Source: PRS1 sp965250265 (lineage in GTDB: Bacteria > Bacteroidota > Bacteroidia > Flavobacteriales > Flavobacteriaceae). From it: a stretch of DNA of 64,000 bases. Location of the stretch: the NCBI GenBank assembly GCA_965250265.1, contig CBDFNO010000013.1, forward strand, positions 372,001 to 436,000, in the 5' to 3' direction. Shown here one piece after another: positions 17,998 through 25,856 of the stretch (position 1 is the first letter of the stretch; every line of letters begins with the position of its first letter). Both the position numbers and the translations under genes were made by a program. The notes under the pieces are model-generated. The model worked only from the letters and a program-made list of their open reading frames with translations, searched no databases and was not told the origin of the DNA.

Positions 17998-18480
17998 ATG
18001 TTAAAAAAAGAAACCTTTAGAGCAATTACATCTTTGATGCCTGCTCTCATAATTATCCCTTACTTACTTGGTTTCATAAGTGTGAATATTTACTTTTTTT
18101 ACTCAAACATATCTACTAATGAAGCAATCAATATAAATTATTTGATTGTTGGATTTTTCAATATTGCTCTATTACTATTACCTATAATACCTGTTTTATT
18201 TGCTGAATATTGTAATCCAATAATTTTTGGAGACAAAACTTCTGTTTTAAGCAAACTCATAATTTTTACAATTTTTCTCTTTGCTCTTGGCTTTTATGAA
18301 ATTTTGATTTTTTTCGATTATTCAAATCTCAATAAAATGCCTTTTCTGTTAGCACCATTTATTTTGTCTTTTCTTGGAGGTGCAATTTTATTTTTCTCTT
18401 TAAACAACCTTAAAAAAAGTGCAACAGTATTAACTATTATAACTGTAATCTTTACTTTGCTTATTGTATATTATTTGTGA
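17998..18480 (+). CDS. Hypothetical polytopic membrane protein in a cassette
   Basis: 160 residues, almost entirely hydrophobic, with about five predicted helices (ALIIIPYLLGFISVNIYFFY, YLIVGFFNIALLLLPIIPVLF, LIIFTIFLFALGFYEILIFF, FLLAPFILSFLGGAILFF, VLTIITVIFTLLIVYYL). No charged or catalytic motif stands out and I recognise no family. It begins 8 bp after the A2 boundary block and is followed 3 bp later by a second membrane protein, so the two probably act together. Confidence 0.7.
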   Translation: MLKKETFRAITSLMPALIIIPYLLGFISVNIYFFYSNISTNEAININYLIVGFFNIALLLLPIIPVLFAEYCNPIIFGDKTSVLSKLIIFTIFLFALGFYEILIFFDYSNLNKMPFLLAPFILSFLGGAILFFSLNNLKKSATVLTIITVIFTLLIVYYL

Positions 18481-18483
18481 TAC

Positions 18484-18981
18484 TTGAGCGATGGTTTTCT
18501 TACAGAGTTTATTTTAACAATTATTTTTTCATGGTTAGGAGGAATGTTACTTTTGGCTGCCCTTTTCTATTATAAAACTGAGAAAAACAATCAGAAAAAG
18601 TATATAAATGCGTTTACATTACTGTTTTTTTTAGCCTTCATGAGTGCCACAACATTTTCTAGTCAAGTATTCATTCCCAATCTTCGCATAAGTTTGGGAG
18701 GATTAAAACCAAAAACAACTAAAATATATTTGAACAAAGACTGTTATTTGCAAACAACAGGAGAGAAAGATAAAATACTCAAAAAAGTTGATTCCAGTGT
18801 AGAGTCAGATTCTCTAGATTTATCGAATAATTTTGAAGATTTATCAATAGAATATAAAATTAACAATCATCACGAAGTTCGACTTCTTTATGAATCAAAT
18901 GATGTGATAATTGTGGAAGGAGACGAATACAATGTTAGTATTTATTCTAGTTGTATTCAATCAATATTGAAGAAGAATTAA
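18484..18981 (+). CDS. Hypothetical membrane protein with a soluble C-terminal domain, in a cassette
   Basis: 165 residues if read from TTG at 18484, 3 bp after the previous stop; an internal ATG at 18544 would cut the first helix, so I prefer TTG. Two helices (about 8-28 and 41-62, the latter FTLLFFLAFMSATTFSSQVF) precede an extracytoplasmic domain of about 100 residues with two Cys (NKDCYLQTT and YSSCIQS) that might form a disulfide. Ends directly at the palindromic right boundary. Unknown function. Confidence 0.65.
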   Translation: MSDGFLTEFILTIIFSWLGGMLLLAALFYYKTEKNNQKKYINAFTLLFFLAFMSATTFSSQVFIPNLRISLGGLKPKTTKIYLNKDCYLQTTGEKDKILKKVDSSVESDSLDLSNNFEDLSIEYKINNHHEVRLLYESNDVIIVEGDEYNVSIYSSCIQSILKKN

Positions 18982-19119
18982 CGTTGCCTAACGACGTATA
19001 ATTCATACTTCTTAGTTGGTTAACAGAAAGATTTATTCTTACTTTTATTAAATGATTTTCATCGGAATTATCCTGCGGACAATTCAGTACAAATCATACA
19101 TGAAAACGTTAAACGAAAC
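18980..19119. repeat. Cassette right-boundary palindrome A (attC-like fold)
   Basis: Outer arms: GCCTAACGACGTATAATT (from 18986) against the reverse complement of AATCATACATGAAAACGTTA (19092-19111), an imperfect pairing with bulges; the interior has a second weak hairpin (GATTTTCATCGGAATTATCC). It ends GTTAAACGAAAC (19108-19119). GCCTAAC and GTTAAAC fit the RYYYAAC and GTTRRRY end motifs of integron attC sites, and the size (about 130 bp) is comparable, but homology to attC is unproven. Confidence 0.65.
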
Positions 19120-19140
19120 ATTCAAAATATCTTATCAAAA

Positions 19141-19168
19141 AAAAGAGCCAACTAAAGTTGGCTCTTTT
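19141..19168 (-). terminator. Bidirectional-looking terminator of hppA
   Basis: Perfect 12-bp stem AAAAGAGCCAAC / GTTGGCTCTTTT with a 4-nt loop, 22 bp beyond the hppA stop; on the minus strand it is followed by T-rich DNA. Confidence 0.85.
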
Positions 19169-19189
19169 AATATGATAAAACTAATTTAA

Positions 19190-21613
19190 TTAGTTATCCT
19201 CTTTAGTTTCTTCAACTTCTTCAGTAACTTTCTTAATTACTTTCTTTTTACCTTCAGCCTTTTCCATTTTAACTTCTACTTCTTTTAAAGCATCTAATTT
19301 AGCTTTAACTTCTTCTTTGGTACCTTCAAAAATTGTATCTTCAGTTGTTGTTTCTCCATCTTTAGTAATTGTTGTAGTAACTGTAGCTTTTACAGTTCCA
19401 TCATCATTACTTTCCATGTTTACTTTTACTTCTTTAGTCATTTCAACTGCGTCTTCTGTATGAAGTTTGTTTGAAGCATAAGCAGAAACCGAATCACTAG
19501 ACATTGCAATACTTGGTGCAATTACCAGCGCCACAACCGACATTAACTTTAATAAGATATTTAATGATGGTCCTGAAGTATCTTTAAATGGATCTCCAAC
19601 CGTATCTCCAACAACTGATGCTTTATGAGCTTCTGTTCCTTTACGACCTTCTTCTTCAATTGTTTTCTTGGCATTATCCCAAGCACCTCCTGCATTCGAC
19701 TGAAAAATTGCCATAAGCACACCACAAGTGGTTACTCCAGCCAATAAACCTCCTAACATTTCAGCTCCTCCAATAAAACCAACTGCTACTGGAACAACTA
19801 TTGCCAATAATCCTGGTAATACCATTTCTTTTATAGAAGCTTTTGTTGAAATATCAATACACTTACTATAATCGGCTACACCATCGGCTTCATCAAATAT
19901 TTTTCTGTCTTCTTCAGAAGCTTTAGACATGTCTGAATCATATTTACGCATCACTACCAAAGCGGCTTTTAATTGAGGTATTTCTCTAAACTGACGACGA
20001 ACTTCTTCAATCATTGCCATTGCAGCACGACCTACAGCATTCATAGATAAAGCTGAAAACACAAATGGTAGCATACCACCAACTAAAAGCCCAGCCATAA
20101 TTTTTGGTTGAGACACATCAATTGAAGTTACTCCGGCAATTTTCATAAAAGCAGCAAATAATGCCAAAGCTGTTAATGCCGCTGAAGCAATTGCAAATCC
20201 TTTACCTACAGCAGCAGTTGTATTCCCAACAGCATCTAATTTATCGGTACGTTGTCGTACTTCTTTTGGTAATTCTGCCATTTCAGCAATACCACCTGCA
20301 TTATCACAAATTGGTCCATAAGCATCAATAGCTAATTGAATTCCTGTATTTGCTAACATACCAACCGCAGCAATTGCGATTCCATATAAACCTGCAAAAT
20401 GATGAGATACTATAATTGCAGTAGCAATTATTAGAATTGGAATCATCGTTGACATCATACCTACACCTAAACCAGCAATAATGTTTGTTGCTGAACCCGT
20501 TTCAGATTGTTTTACTATCGACATTACTGGTTTCTTTCCTGTAGCAGTATAATATTCAGTTATTTTACCAACTAACAAGCCTGCTACTAGACCAGCAATC
20601 GTAGCCCAAAAAACTCCCATGGCTCCAAATGGTAATCCTTCTACTTCAGCTGGAATTAAAGAGTTAATAATAAAATATGAGGCTGCCACCATTAATATGG
20701 CTGAACCAAATTCGCCAATATTAAGTGCAGTTTGAGGATTTCCACCATCTTTTACACGAACAAAGAATGTTCCAAGTATAGACATTACAATACCTACAGC
20801 TGCTAACACTAATGGTAAATACACAGCTCCTAAACCATCAAAATTTGGAGTTAAAATAAAAGCTCCTAAAACCATAGTACCAATAATTGAACCTACATAA
20901 GATTCGAATAAATCGGCTCCCATTCCTGCAACATCTCCAACATTATCTCCAACATTATCAGCAATAGTCGCTGGGTTTAACGGATGATCTTCTGGAATAC
21001 CAGCTTCAACTTTACCAACAAGATCGGCTCCAACATCGGCTGCTTTGGTGTAAATACCACCACCTACACGTGCAAACAAAGCAATTGATGAGGCTCCCAG
21101 TGAGAATCCCGAAAGTACATTTAATATTTCTCCTATTTCCCATCCTTGACCACTATAGATCATAAATAGACCACTCAAACCTAAAACACCTAATCCAACA
21201 ACACCTAATCCCATTACGGCACCTCCTGCAAACGCAACTTCTAATGCTCTTCCTAAAGAGGTTCTTGCAGCTTGAGTTGTTCTTACATTTGCTTTAGTAG
21301 CAACTTTCATCCCTATAAAACCTGCTAAGGCCGAACAAACAGCACCCACCATAAATGATACTGCTACCATTCCGTTAGAACCTGCTTCAGAAGCTCCTTT
21401 AAAATATAATAAGACTGCAACTGCTACTACAAAAATTGCTAAAACTTTGTATTCTGCTTTTAAAAACGACATTGCTCCTTCAGCAATATTCTTAGCAATA
21501 CGTGTCATTTTTTCATCACCTTGTTCTTGTTTTGTAACCCATACATTTTTAAAGACTACAAACAATAGTGCTAAAACACCAAAGGCTGGTAAAAATTTTA
21601 CTAATAATTCCAT
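19190..21613 (-). CDS. hppA: Membrane-bound ion-translocating pyrophosphatase
   Basis: 807 residues with about 16 helices. It hydrolyses PPi and pumps H+ and/or Na+ across the inner membrane. Diagnostic motifs: DNVGDNVGDVAGMGADLFES (219-238), the nucleotide/PPi loop VGGGIYTKAADVGADLVGKVE (from 183), and GDTVGDPFKDTSGPS near the C-terminal side. At GNTTAAVGKGFAI (463-475) Ala467 stands where K+-independent enzymes carry Lys, so a K+-stimulated enzyme is likely; Na+ versus H+ specificity I cannot tell. Unusual is a tail of about 94 residues (714-807), very rich in Glu, Lys and Thr and free of hydrophobic helices (KDGETTTEDTIFEGTKEEVK), appended after the last helix. Confidence 0.95.
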   Translation of the reverse strand: MELLVKFLPAFGVLALLFVVFKNVWVTKQEQGDEKMTRIAKNIAEGAMSFLKAEYKVLAIFVVAVAVLLYFKGASEAGSNGMVAVSFMVGAVCSALAGFIGMKVATKANVRTTQAARTSLGRALEVAFAGGAVMGLGVVGLGVLGLSGLFMIYSGQGWEIGEILNVLSGFSLGASSIALFARVGGGIYTKAADVGADLVGKVEAGIPEDHPLNPATIADNVGDNVGDVAGMGADLFESYVGSIIGTMVLGAFILTPNFDGLGAVYLPLVLAAVGIVMSILGTFFVRVKDGGNPQTALNIGEFGSAILMVAASYFIINSLIPAEVEGLPFGAMGVFWATIAGLVAGLLVGKITEYYTATGKKPVMSIVKQSETGSATNIIAGLGVGMMSTMIPILIIATAIIVSHHFAGLYGIAIAAVGMLANTGIQLAIDAYGPICDNAGGIAEMAELPKEVRQRTDKLDAVGNTTAAVGKGFAIASAALTALALFAAFMKIAGVTSIDVSQPKIMAGLLVGGMLPFVFSALSMNAVGRAAMAMIEEVRRQFREIPQLKAALVVMRKYDSDMSKASEEDRKIFDEADGVADYSKCIDISTKASIKEMVLPGLLAIVVPVAVGFIGGAEMLGGLLAGVTTCGVLMAIFQSNAGGAWDNAKKTIEEEGRKGTEAHKASVVGDTVGDPFKDTSGPSLNILLKLMSVVALVIAPSIAMSSDSVSAYASNKLHTEDAVEMTKEVKVNMESNDDGTVKATVTTTITKDGETTTEDTIFEGTKEEVKAKLDALKEVEVKMEKAEGKKKVIKKVTEEVEETKEDN

Positions 21614-21646
21614 ATGTTAGTTATTTATTTTGTTTTTATAACGCGG

Positions 21647-21654
21647 CAAAAATA
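21647..21654 (-). promoter_or_regulatory. -7 element of the hppA promoter
   Basis: On the minus strand TATTTTTG matches TAnnTTTG exactly, 34 bp before the hppA start codon. No clear -33 element. Confidence 0.45.
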
Positions 21655-21713
21655 GTGAAATATAGCAGATAAAAAAAGTCGGTTTCTAATTATTAAAAGT
21701 GGGTTTTGATATA

Positions 21714-21840
21714 AAAACAATTCGCTAACATTGCAAATGTTTAATTTTTTATAATTGACTTTATCAAAAATTTAAACGACCTTCGTTTAACAATGATTAA
21801 ACACAATTAAAACAATCTTTAGCCTAACATTGTAGCACAT
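21714..21840. repeat. Cassette left-boundary block B
   Basis: Matches block C (24661-24800) over about 130 bp: AACAATTC, then CATTGCAAATGTTTAATTTT, TTGACTTT, GACCTTCGTTTAAC and AATTAAAAC. TTCGTTTAAC is at 21782-21791. Its last part (TTAAAACAATCTTTAGCCTA, 21807-21826) is identical to block D at 39679-39698. CATTGTAGCACATTTTTG just before the gene is the near reverse complement of CAAAAACATGCTACAACAAC just after it (22891-22910). Confidence 0.8.
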
Positions 21841-21870
21841 TTTTGAAATAAACCAATTCAATTCAAAAAC

Positions 21871-22890
21871 ATGAAATTGATTTATAACATTTTCTTAATC
21901 TCTATTTTCTTTTGTACGCTAACTAGTTTTGCACAACACAAGAAAACAAAAGTACTTATAACGTATCCAGGTGAAACTTTTGAATTAGTTGGAGAACTGG
22001 GATTTCAACTTGGGACAGTTCTAACAGTTGAAGGATTAATTTTTGAAGGCTATTACCATGAACCTAATCTATTAGTGCAAAAAATAGAAGACTCAATTAT
22101 TCAAAATATAATTAAAATTCCGTTAACTCCATATTGGTGGAGTCCAGATGGCTTTAGCGAAAAAAATGAACCTAATATTAAAAGTGGCGAGACATATAGT
22201 CTTAGAGTCTATGAAACTGGTTCATTCAGTGGAATTCCGGATCAGGCTTATGAAGAGGCAAATATTGGAATAAAGAAAACTGGTTATCATTTTAAAAATA
22301 AGCTAATCGTAATCTCAGGAATTAAACTAAAACCTATAAGTTATAATCCTGCTGACTTTATTGGACGTAAAGGATTGTTTATTGGAAAAGCAAAAAAAAG
22401 AGGCAATGTATCATTCATTTTTGGCAAAGATTGGAAAATTGAACTTCCTCAAGAATTCAAATGGGACTCAATAGATTTAAACAAAGAAGTTGAAATTTAT
22501 GGGATTGTAGAACCAACTGATCAAAGTGATTTATTTCGAATTGTTGATTCAAAACCAAGACTTGTAAATCTAGAAGATCAATTAGGTAAACATGTTAAGC
22601 TTCGAGGTATGGCAAGAAGCATGAATGGTTATTGGTGGTTTAATTATCGTGGTATTGATTTATATGTTGAGGACATGGAAAATTTGCCAAATTGGTCAGT
22701 TGATAATCACTGGCGAACTATGGAAATTTCCGGTATATTAATGCAAGAAAAAAAGCCTGATATTAACCAAATTACCATAAAAACTAATCCTGATTTAAAA
22801 ACTTATTTTATAATAAAAAATGCAAACTGGATACCAATTAACGAATTAATAGTTCCAGAGGTTATAGAAGAATTAATGGTCAAATGGTAG
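21871..22890 (+). CDS. Secreted protein of unknown function in a cassette
   Basis: 339 residues; signal peptide ending TSFA-QH. The mature protein reads as repeated small beta-barrel-like units (GKHVKLRGMARSMNGYWWF, KEVEIYGIVEPTD, RTMEISGILMQEKK), a pattern resembling tandem OB-like domains, with many Trp/Tyr. No recognised family or catalytic motif. It is the sole gene between block B and palindrome B; the flanks carry gene-specific inverted repeats, suggesting it moved as a unit. Nothing in the neighbourhood reveals its substrate. Confidence 0.7.
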   Translation: MKLIYNIFLISIFFCTLTSFAQHKKTKVLITYPGETFELVGELGFQLGTVLTVEGLIFEGYYHEPNLLVQKIEDSIIQNIIKIPLTPYWWSPDGFSEKNEPNIKSGETYSLRVYETGSFSGIPDQAYEEANIGIKKTGYHFKNKLIVISGIKLKPISYNPADFIGRKGLFIGKAKKRGNVSFIFGKDWKIELPQEFKWDSIDLNKEVEIYGIVEPTDQSDLFRIVDSKPRLVNLEDQLGKHVKLRGMARSMNGYWWFNYRGIDLYVEDMENLPNWSVDNHWRTMEISGILMQEKKPDINQITIKTNPDLKTYFIIKNANWIPINELIVPEVIEELMVKW

Positions 22891-23047
22891 CAAAAACATG
22901 CTACAACAACGTGTATAATTAATTGCTAGTTCTGTGTGTACTCGGAAAATCCGTAGGATTTTCCTCTGGTTCGTTTTCTTTTACTAATTTAGTTCTTGCC
23001 AACGCAACTAACCATACACAAACCGTTAAACGAAACTTATAAAATTG
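22891..23047. repeat. Cassette right-boundary palindrome B (attC-like fold)
   Basis: Left arm GTGTATAATTAATTGC (22911-22926) pairs with GCAACTAACCATACAC (23004-23019); between them sits a perfect 9-bp hairpin GGAAAATCC-GTA-GGATTTTCC (22944-22964). The block closes with GTTAAACGAAAC (23025-23036) and TTATAAAATTGAGGT, which recurs with one mismatch after GTTAAACGAAAC at the right end of cassette C. Confidence 0.75.
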
Positions 23048-23052
23048 AGGTA

Positions 23053-23265
23053 TTAAATAATAATCTGCCAGATCATCATAGCACCAACTCCAATCAATGC
23101 GACAGCCACTATACGCCTTAATAGTACTATAGGTAAACGATGTGCAATTTGAGCACCAATATATACACCAATTGCTTGAACGATGCCTAAGTGTAACCCT
23201 AAATCCAGATCGATTTGACCATAAAAGTTAAAAATAAAAACATAACTTAACATACTATTATACAT
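23053..23265 (-). pseudogene. 3' fragment of a TauE/SafE-type anion permease gene
   Basis: 70 residues that match only the end of a TauE/SafE family permease (normally around 250 residues): a loop GQIDLDLGLHLG, then IVQAIGVYIGAQIAHRLP and the terminal helix RIVAVALIGVGAMMIW. The same frame stays open to about 23313 without a better start, and the region then runs into the promoter area of the permease gene at 23323. The 5' two-thirds of the gene is missing. It directly abuts the right boundary of cassette B, with its 3' end next to the boundary. Most likely a non-functional remnant. Confidence 0.7.
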
Positions 23266-23322
23266 AATGATTATACGTCCTATAAATAAGGGTTGAGCGG
23301 TTAAGATGTAAAATTACAGCAT

Positions 23323-24624
23323 ATGGGGAAAAATCTACAGCATAAACTTAAAAGAGTAATTGGAAGGTGGGATTTGGTTTTGTTATTTATCAATGTCACA
23401 ATTGGAGCGGGAATTTTTGGATTGCCGTCTAAGATATTTAGCTTATCGGGATTTTACAGTCTTGCAGCTCTTTTGGTATGTGCTTTAGTCGTATTTGTGT
23501 TTGTCTTTATTTTCGCAGAAGTTGCAAGTAGATTTGACAAAACAGGTGGCCCCTACCTTTACGTCTTAACTGCCTTTGGAAAAATACCTGCATTCCTCAT
23601 TGGCTGGCTTCTACTCATTACACGAATTGCCGGTTATGCTGCATTAATTAATTTGCTAGTCACCTATTTGAGTTATTTTAATCCTGTCTTTCTGGAACAG
23701 TCATATAAGTTCGGTCTAATCATAGGTGTTACCTGTATTCTAACATGGGTGAATTATCTTGGTGTGAAAAATTCTACCGTCCTAAGTAACACATTGGCCA
23801 TTGCAAAAATATTACCACTTTTAGTTTTTGTCATCGTCGGACTCTTTTTCATAAATCCCGAATTAATAGACATTCAACAGGCACCACCAAAATTTTCTGA
23901 TTTTTCATCTTCTGTATTCATCTTAATTTTTGCTTTTGTCGGATTTGAAACTGCGCTTGTAAATACAGGGGAAGTTAAAAATACCAGAAAGAACATTCCT
24001 TTCGCACTCATAATATCTATTTTGTTCGTAGCTATTTTCTACGGATTGATACAATATGTGAGTATGGGTACTTTGCCGGGATTGGCTTCATCAGATAAAC
24101 CCATAACAGATGCAACTGAACTATTTATGGGGTCATCAGGAGCCATATTAATTACAATTGGAGCATTAATTTCTATCTTAGGCACTTTAAATGCCGCGAT
24201 GCTAATAGGTTCAAGAATACCTTATGCATTAAGTGAAAAAAACCAATTTCCACGTCTATTTTCTCAACTTCATTCTAAATATCGTACGCCTGTTTATTCT
24301 TTATTTATTTTTTCAAGTATTTCACTTATCGTGTCTTTAACGGGCTCATTTATTTATGCTGTTTCGATTGGTGTGATTAGTAGGGTGTTAATCTATTTGA
24401 TGGTTTGTTCTGCAATGATTAAACTACGCAGAAAAGACAAAGGAAAAACAACTTATTACAAAATCCCTTTTGGATACTTTTTTGCAATACTAGGTATTTT
24501 AGCCTGCATTTGGTTACTTTCAAGCTCAAAATGGACAGAGCTTAAGGATGTGTTTATTACCGTTATTATTGGATTTACTCTGTTTGGTCTTTATAAAATA
24601 ATATCTAAAAAAACTTCAAAATAA
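23323..24624 (+). CDS. APC-superfamily amino acid permease
   Basis: 433 residues with 12 predicted helices. The N-terminus has the family's unwound helix-1 motif NVTIGAGIFGLPS (residues 24-36), then FAEVASRFDKTGGPYLYV in the helix 2/3 region, and FVGFETALVNTGEVKN in helix 6, all typical of amino acid/polyamine/organocation transporters. Inner-membrane secondary uptake or exchange of an amino acid is expected; substrate cannot be assigned. Slightly higher GC than the flanking cassettes. It lies between cassettes B and C with the TauE/SafE remnant divergent upstream. Confidence 0.9.
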   Translation: MGKNLQHKLKRVIGRWDLVLLFINVTIGAGIFGLPSKIFSLSGFYSLAALLVCALVVFVFVFIFAEVASRFDKTGGPYLYVLTAFGKIPAFLIGWLLLITRIAGYAALINLLVTYLSYFNPVFLEQSYKFGLIIGVTCILTWVNYLGVKNSTVLSNTLAIAKILPLLVFVIVGLFFINPELIDIQQAPPKFSDFSSSVFILIFAFVGFETALVNTGEVKNTRKNIPFALIISILFVAIFYGLIQYVSMGTLPGLASSDKPITDATELFMGSSGAILITIGALISILGTLNAAMLIGSRIPYALSEKNQFPRLFSQLHSKYRTPVYSLFIFSSISLIVSLTGSFIYAVSIGVISRVLIYLMVCSAMIKLRRKDKGKTTYYKIPFGYFFAILGILACIWLLSSSKWTELKDVFITVIIGFTLFGLYKIISKKTSK

Positions 24625-24660
24625 AGAACTGTATTTAAAATCTTATAGAAGTATTAAAAG

Positions 24661-24800
24661 TTGTTTTTGGTGAAAAAACAATTCCATAGCATTGCAAATG
24701 TTTAATTTTTTCTACTTGACTTTTTCAAGAAAATAGTCGACCTTCGTTTAACGACTGATATAATCAATTAAAACTGACCATATCAAAACATTAGCACACA
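24661..24800. repeat. Cassette left-boundary block C
   Basis: Aligns with block B along its length: AACAATTCCATAGCATTGCA, AATGTTTAATTTTT, TTGACTTTTTCAA, CGACCTTCGTTTAAC (TTCGTTTAAC at 24743-24752), AATTAAAAC and ACATTAGCACACATTTG just before the gene. Sequence conservation extends too far upstream to be only a promoter. Confidence 0.8.
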
Positions 24801-24825
24801 TTTGAAGACAAAAATTTTGAAGACA

Positions 24826-25758
24826 ATGACAAAAATAGATATAACATTATTTGCATTTCTATTAGTAACTATAAATCTAGTTTCTGGGCAAACAAAATAT
24901 CAAAATGAAAAATATGGTTTTAGCGGAAAAACGCCTGACGATTGGCATATTTATGCTGAAATAAAAGATGACTCAGCAAATAAAATTGCAATAATAGATT
25001 GGGGATTGCCAAAAGTTTTTAGCGAATCTGAAAATACTTATATTGAAAATGCAATTTCAATTATAGCCTACAAACGATCAGATATTAAAAATATAGACGA
25101 CTTAATAAAACTTGAATTTGAAAGAATTTCAGATATTCTTGAATCAAAAGAAATTATCGATTCAAATCCTTATACTTCCTTTATTACAATCACAGAAATA
25201 AATGGATTAAAATATAAGAGTAAGGTCTCTTTTGTTTTTCAAAATAGTATTGGGTATGTATTGAATTTTGTAGCAACTTTAGGAACATTTGACATAAATG
25301 TTTTCAAGTTTGATAGTTTTATACAAGACATAAGATTCCATAAACCAAGTAGTAAACAACAATCTACTAAAACAACAAACATACGATTTGATGGACTATA
25401 CATTGTCAAGACAGGTGTTATAAATATCCCTAATAACAAAATGGATATTTATACTTATTTAAGATTTTATGATGATGGAACAGTTTACACACAAACTGTT
25501 ACTTCATATGCACCGAATAAGGTTATAAAATGGTTTGGCAAAAATGGCCGATTTGAGAGAAAAGGGAAATATAAAATAGAAGGAACAATCATAACTTTCA
25601 ATGTTTCGAATGATAAATCACCTGACAAAAGTTTAGAAGGAGCAAAATCTGATACATATTATGGAAAGATTACAGACGAAAATAAGTTGTACTTACAGAT
25701 AGATTACAATAACGGAGAACATAAAGAATATTGGTTTGAATTTACTATTGTGGAATGA
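24826..25758 (+). CDS. Secreted protein of unknown function in a cassette
   Basis: I start at ATG 24826 (310 residues) rather than TTG 24802. Signal peptide: MTKIDITLFAFLLVTINLVS followed by GQ. The first half begins with YQNEKYGFSGKTPDDWHIY, like PsbP/PsbP-like or DUF1795-type domains that bind lipids or act as assembly factors (weak resemblance). The second half (about 190-310) carries GLYIVKTG...YLRFYDDGTVYTQTV... and RFERKGKYKIEGTIITFNVS, a lipocalin-like beta-barrel pattern. Single gene in cassette C, with the right boundary 31 bp after the stop. Function unknown. Confidence 0.7.
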   Translation: MTKIDITLFAFLLVTINLVSGQTKYQNEKYGFSGKTPDDWHIYAEIKDDSANKIAIIDWGLPKVFSESENTYIENAISIIAYKRSDIKNIDDLIKLEFERISDILESKEIIDSNPYTSFITITEINGLKYKSKVSFVFQNSIGYVLNFVATLGTFDINVFKFDSFIQDIRFHKPSSKQQSTKTTNIRFDGLYIVKTGVINIPNNKMDIYTYLRFYDDGTVYTQTVTSYAPNKVIKWFGKNGRFERKGKYKIEGTIITFNVSNDKSPDKSLEGAKSDTYYGKITDENKLYLQIDYNNGEHKEYWFEFTIVE

Positions 25759-25765
25759 ATATATT

Positions 25766-25812
25766 GAATAACGTGTTCCATCTAAAGGGTTAAACGAAAC
25801 TTCTAAAATTGA
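25766..25812. repeat. Cassette right-boundary C (short form)
   Basis: AATAACGTGTTCCATCTAAA then GGGTTAAACGAAAC (GTTAAACGAAAC at 25789-25800) and TTCTAAAATTGAGGT, nearly identical to the end of block B; the long palindromic part found in A and B is missing. Confidence 0.65.
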
Positions 25813-25856
25813 GGTCTTATCTAAATGTTTTAAAAACAGTTCTTCCCTTTTTCAAA

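Noticed and set aside
21714..21840. Boundary blocks read simply as shared promoters
   Set aside because: A promoter would explain at most about 40 bp; conservation over about 130 bp, inverted ends and matching downstream sequences go beyond that. A promoter may still lie inside.
17599..25812. CRISPR array
   Set aside because: The repeats are separated by genes of varying length and are not regularly spaced; no cas genes are present.
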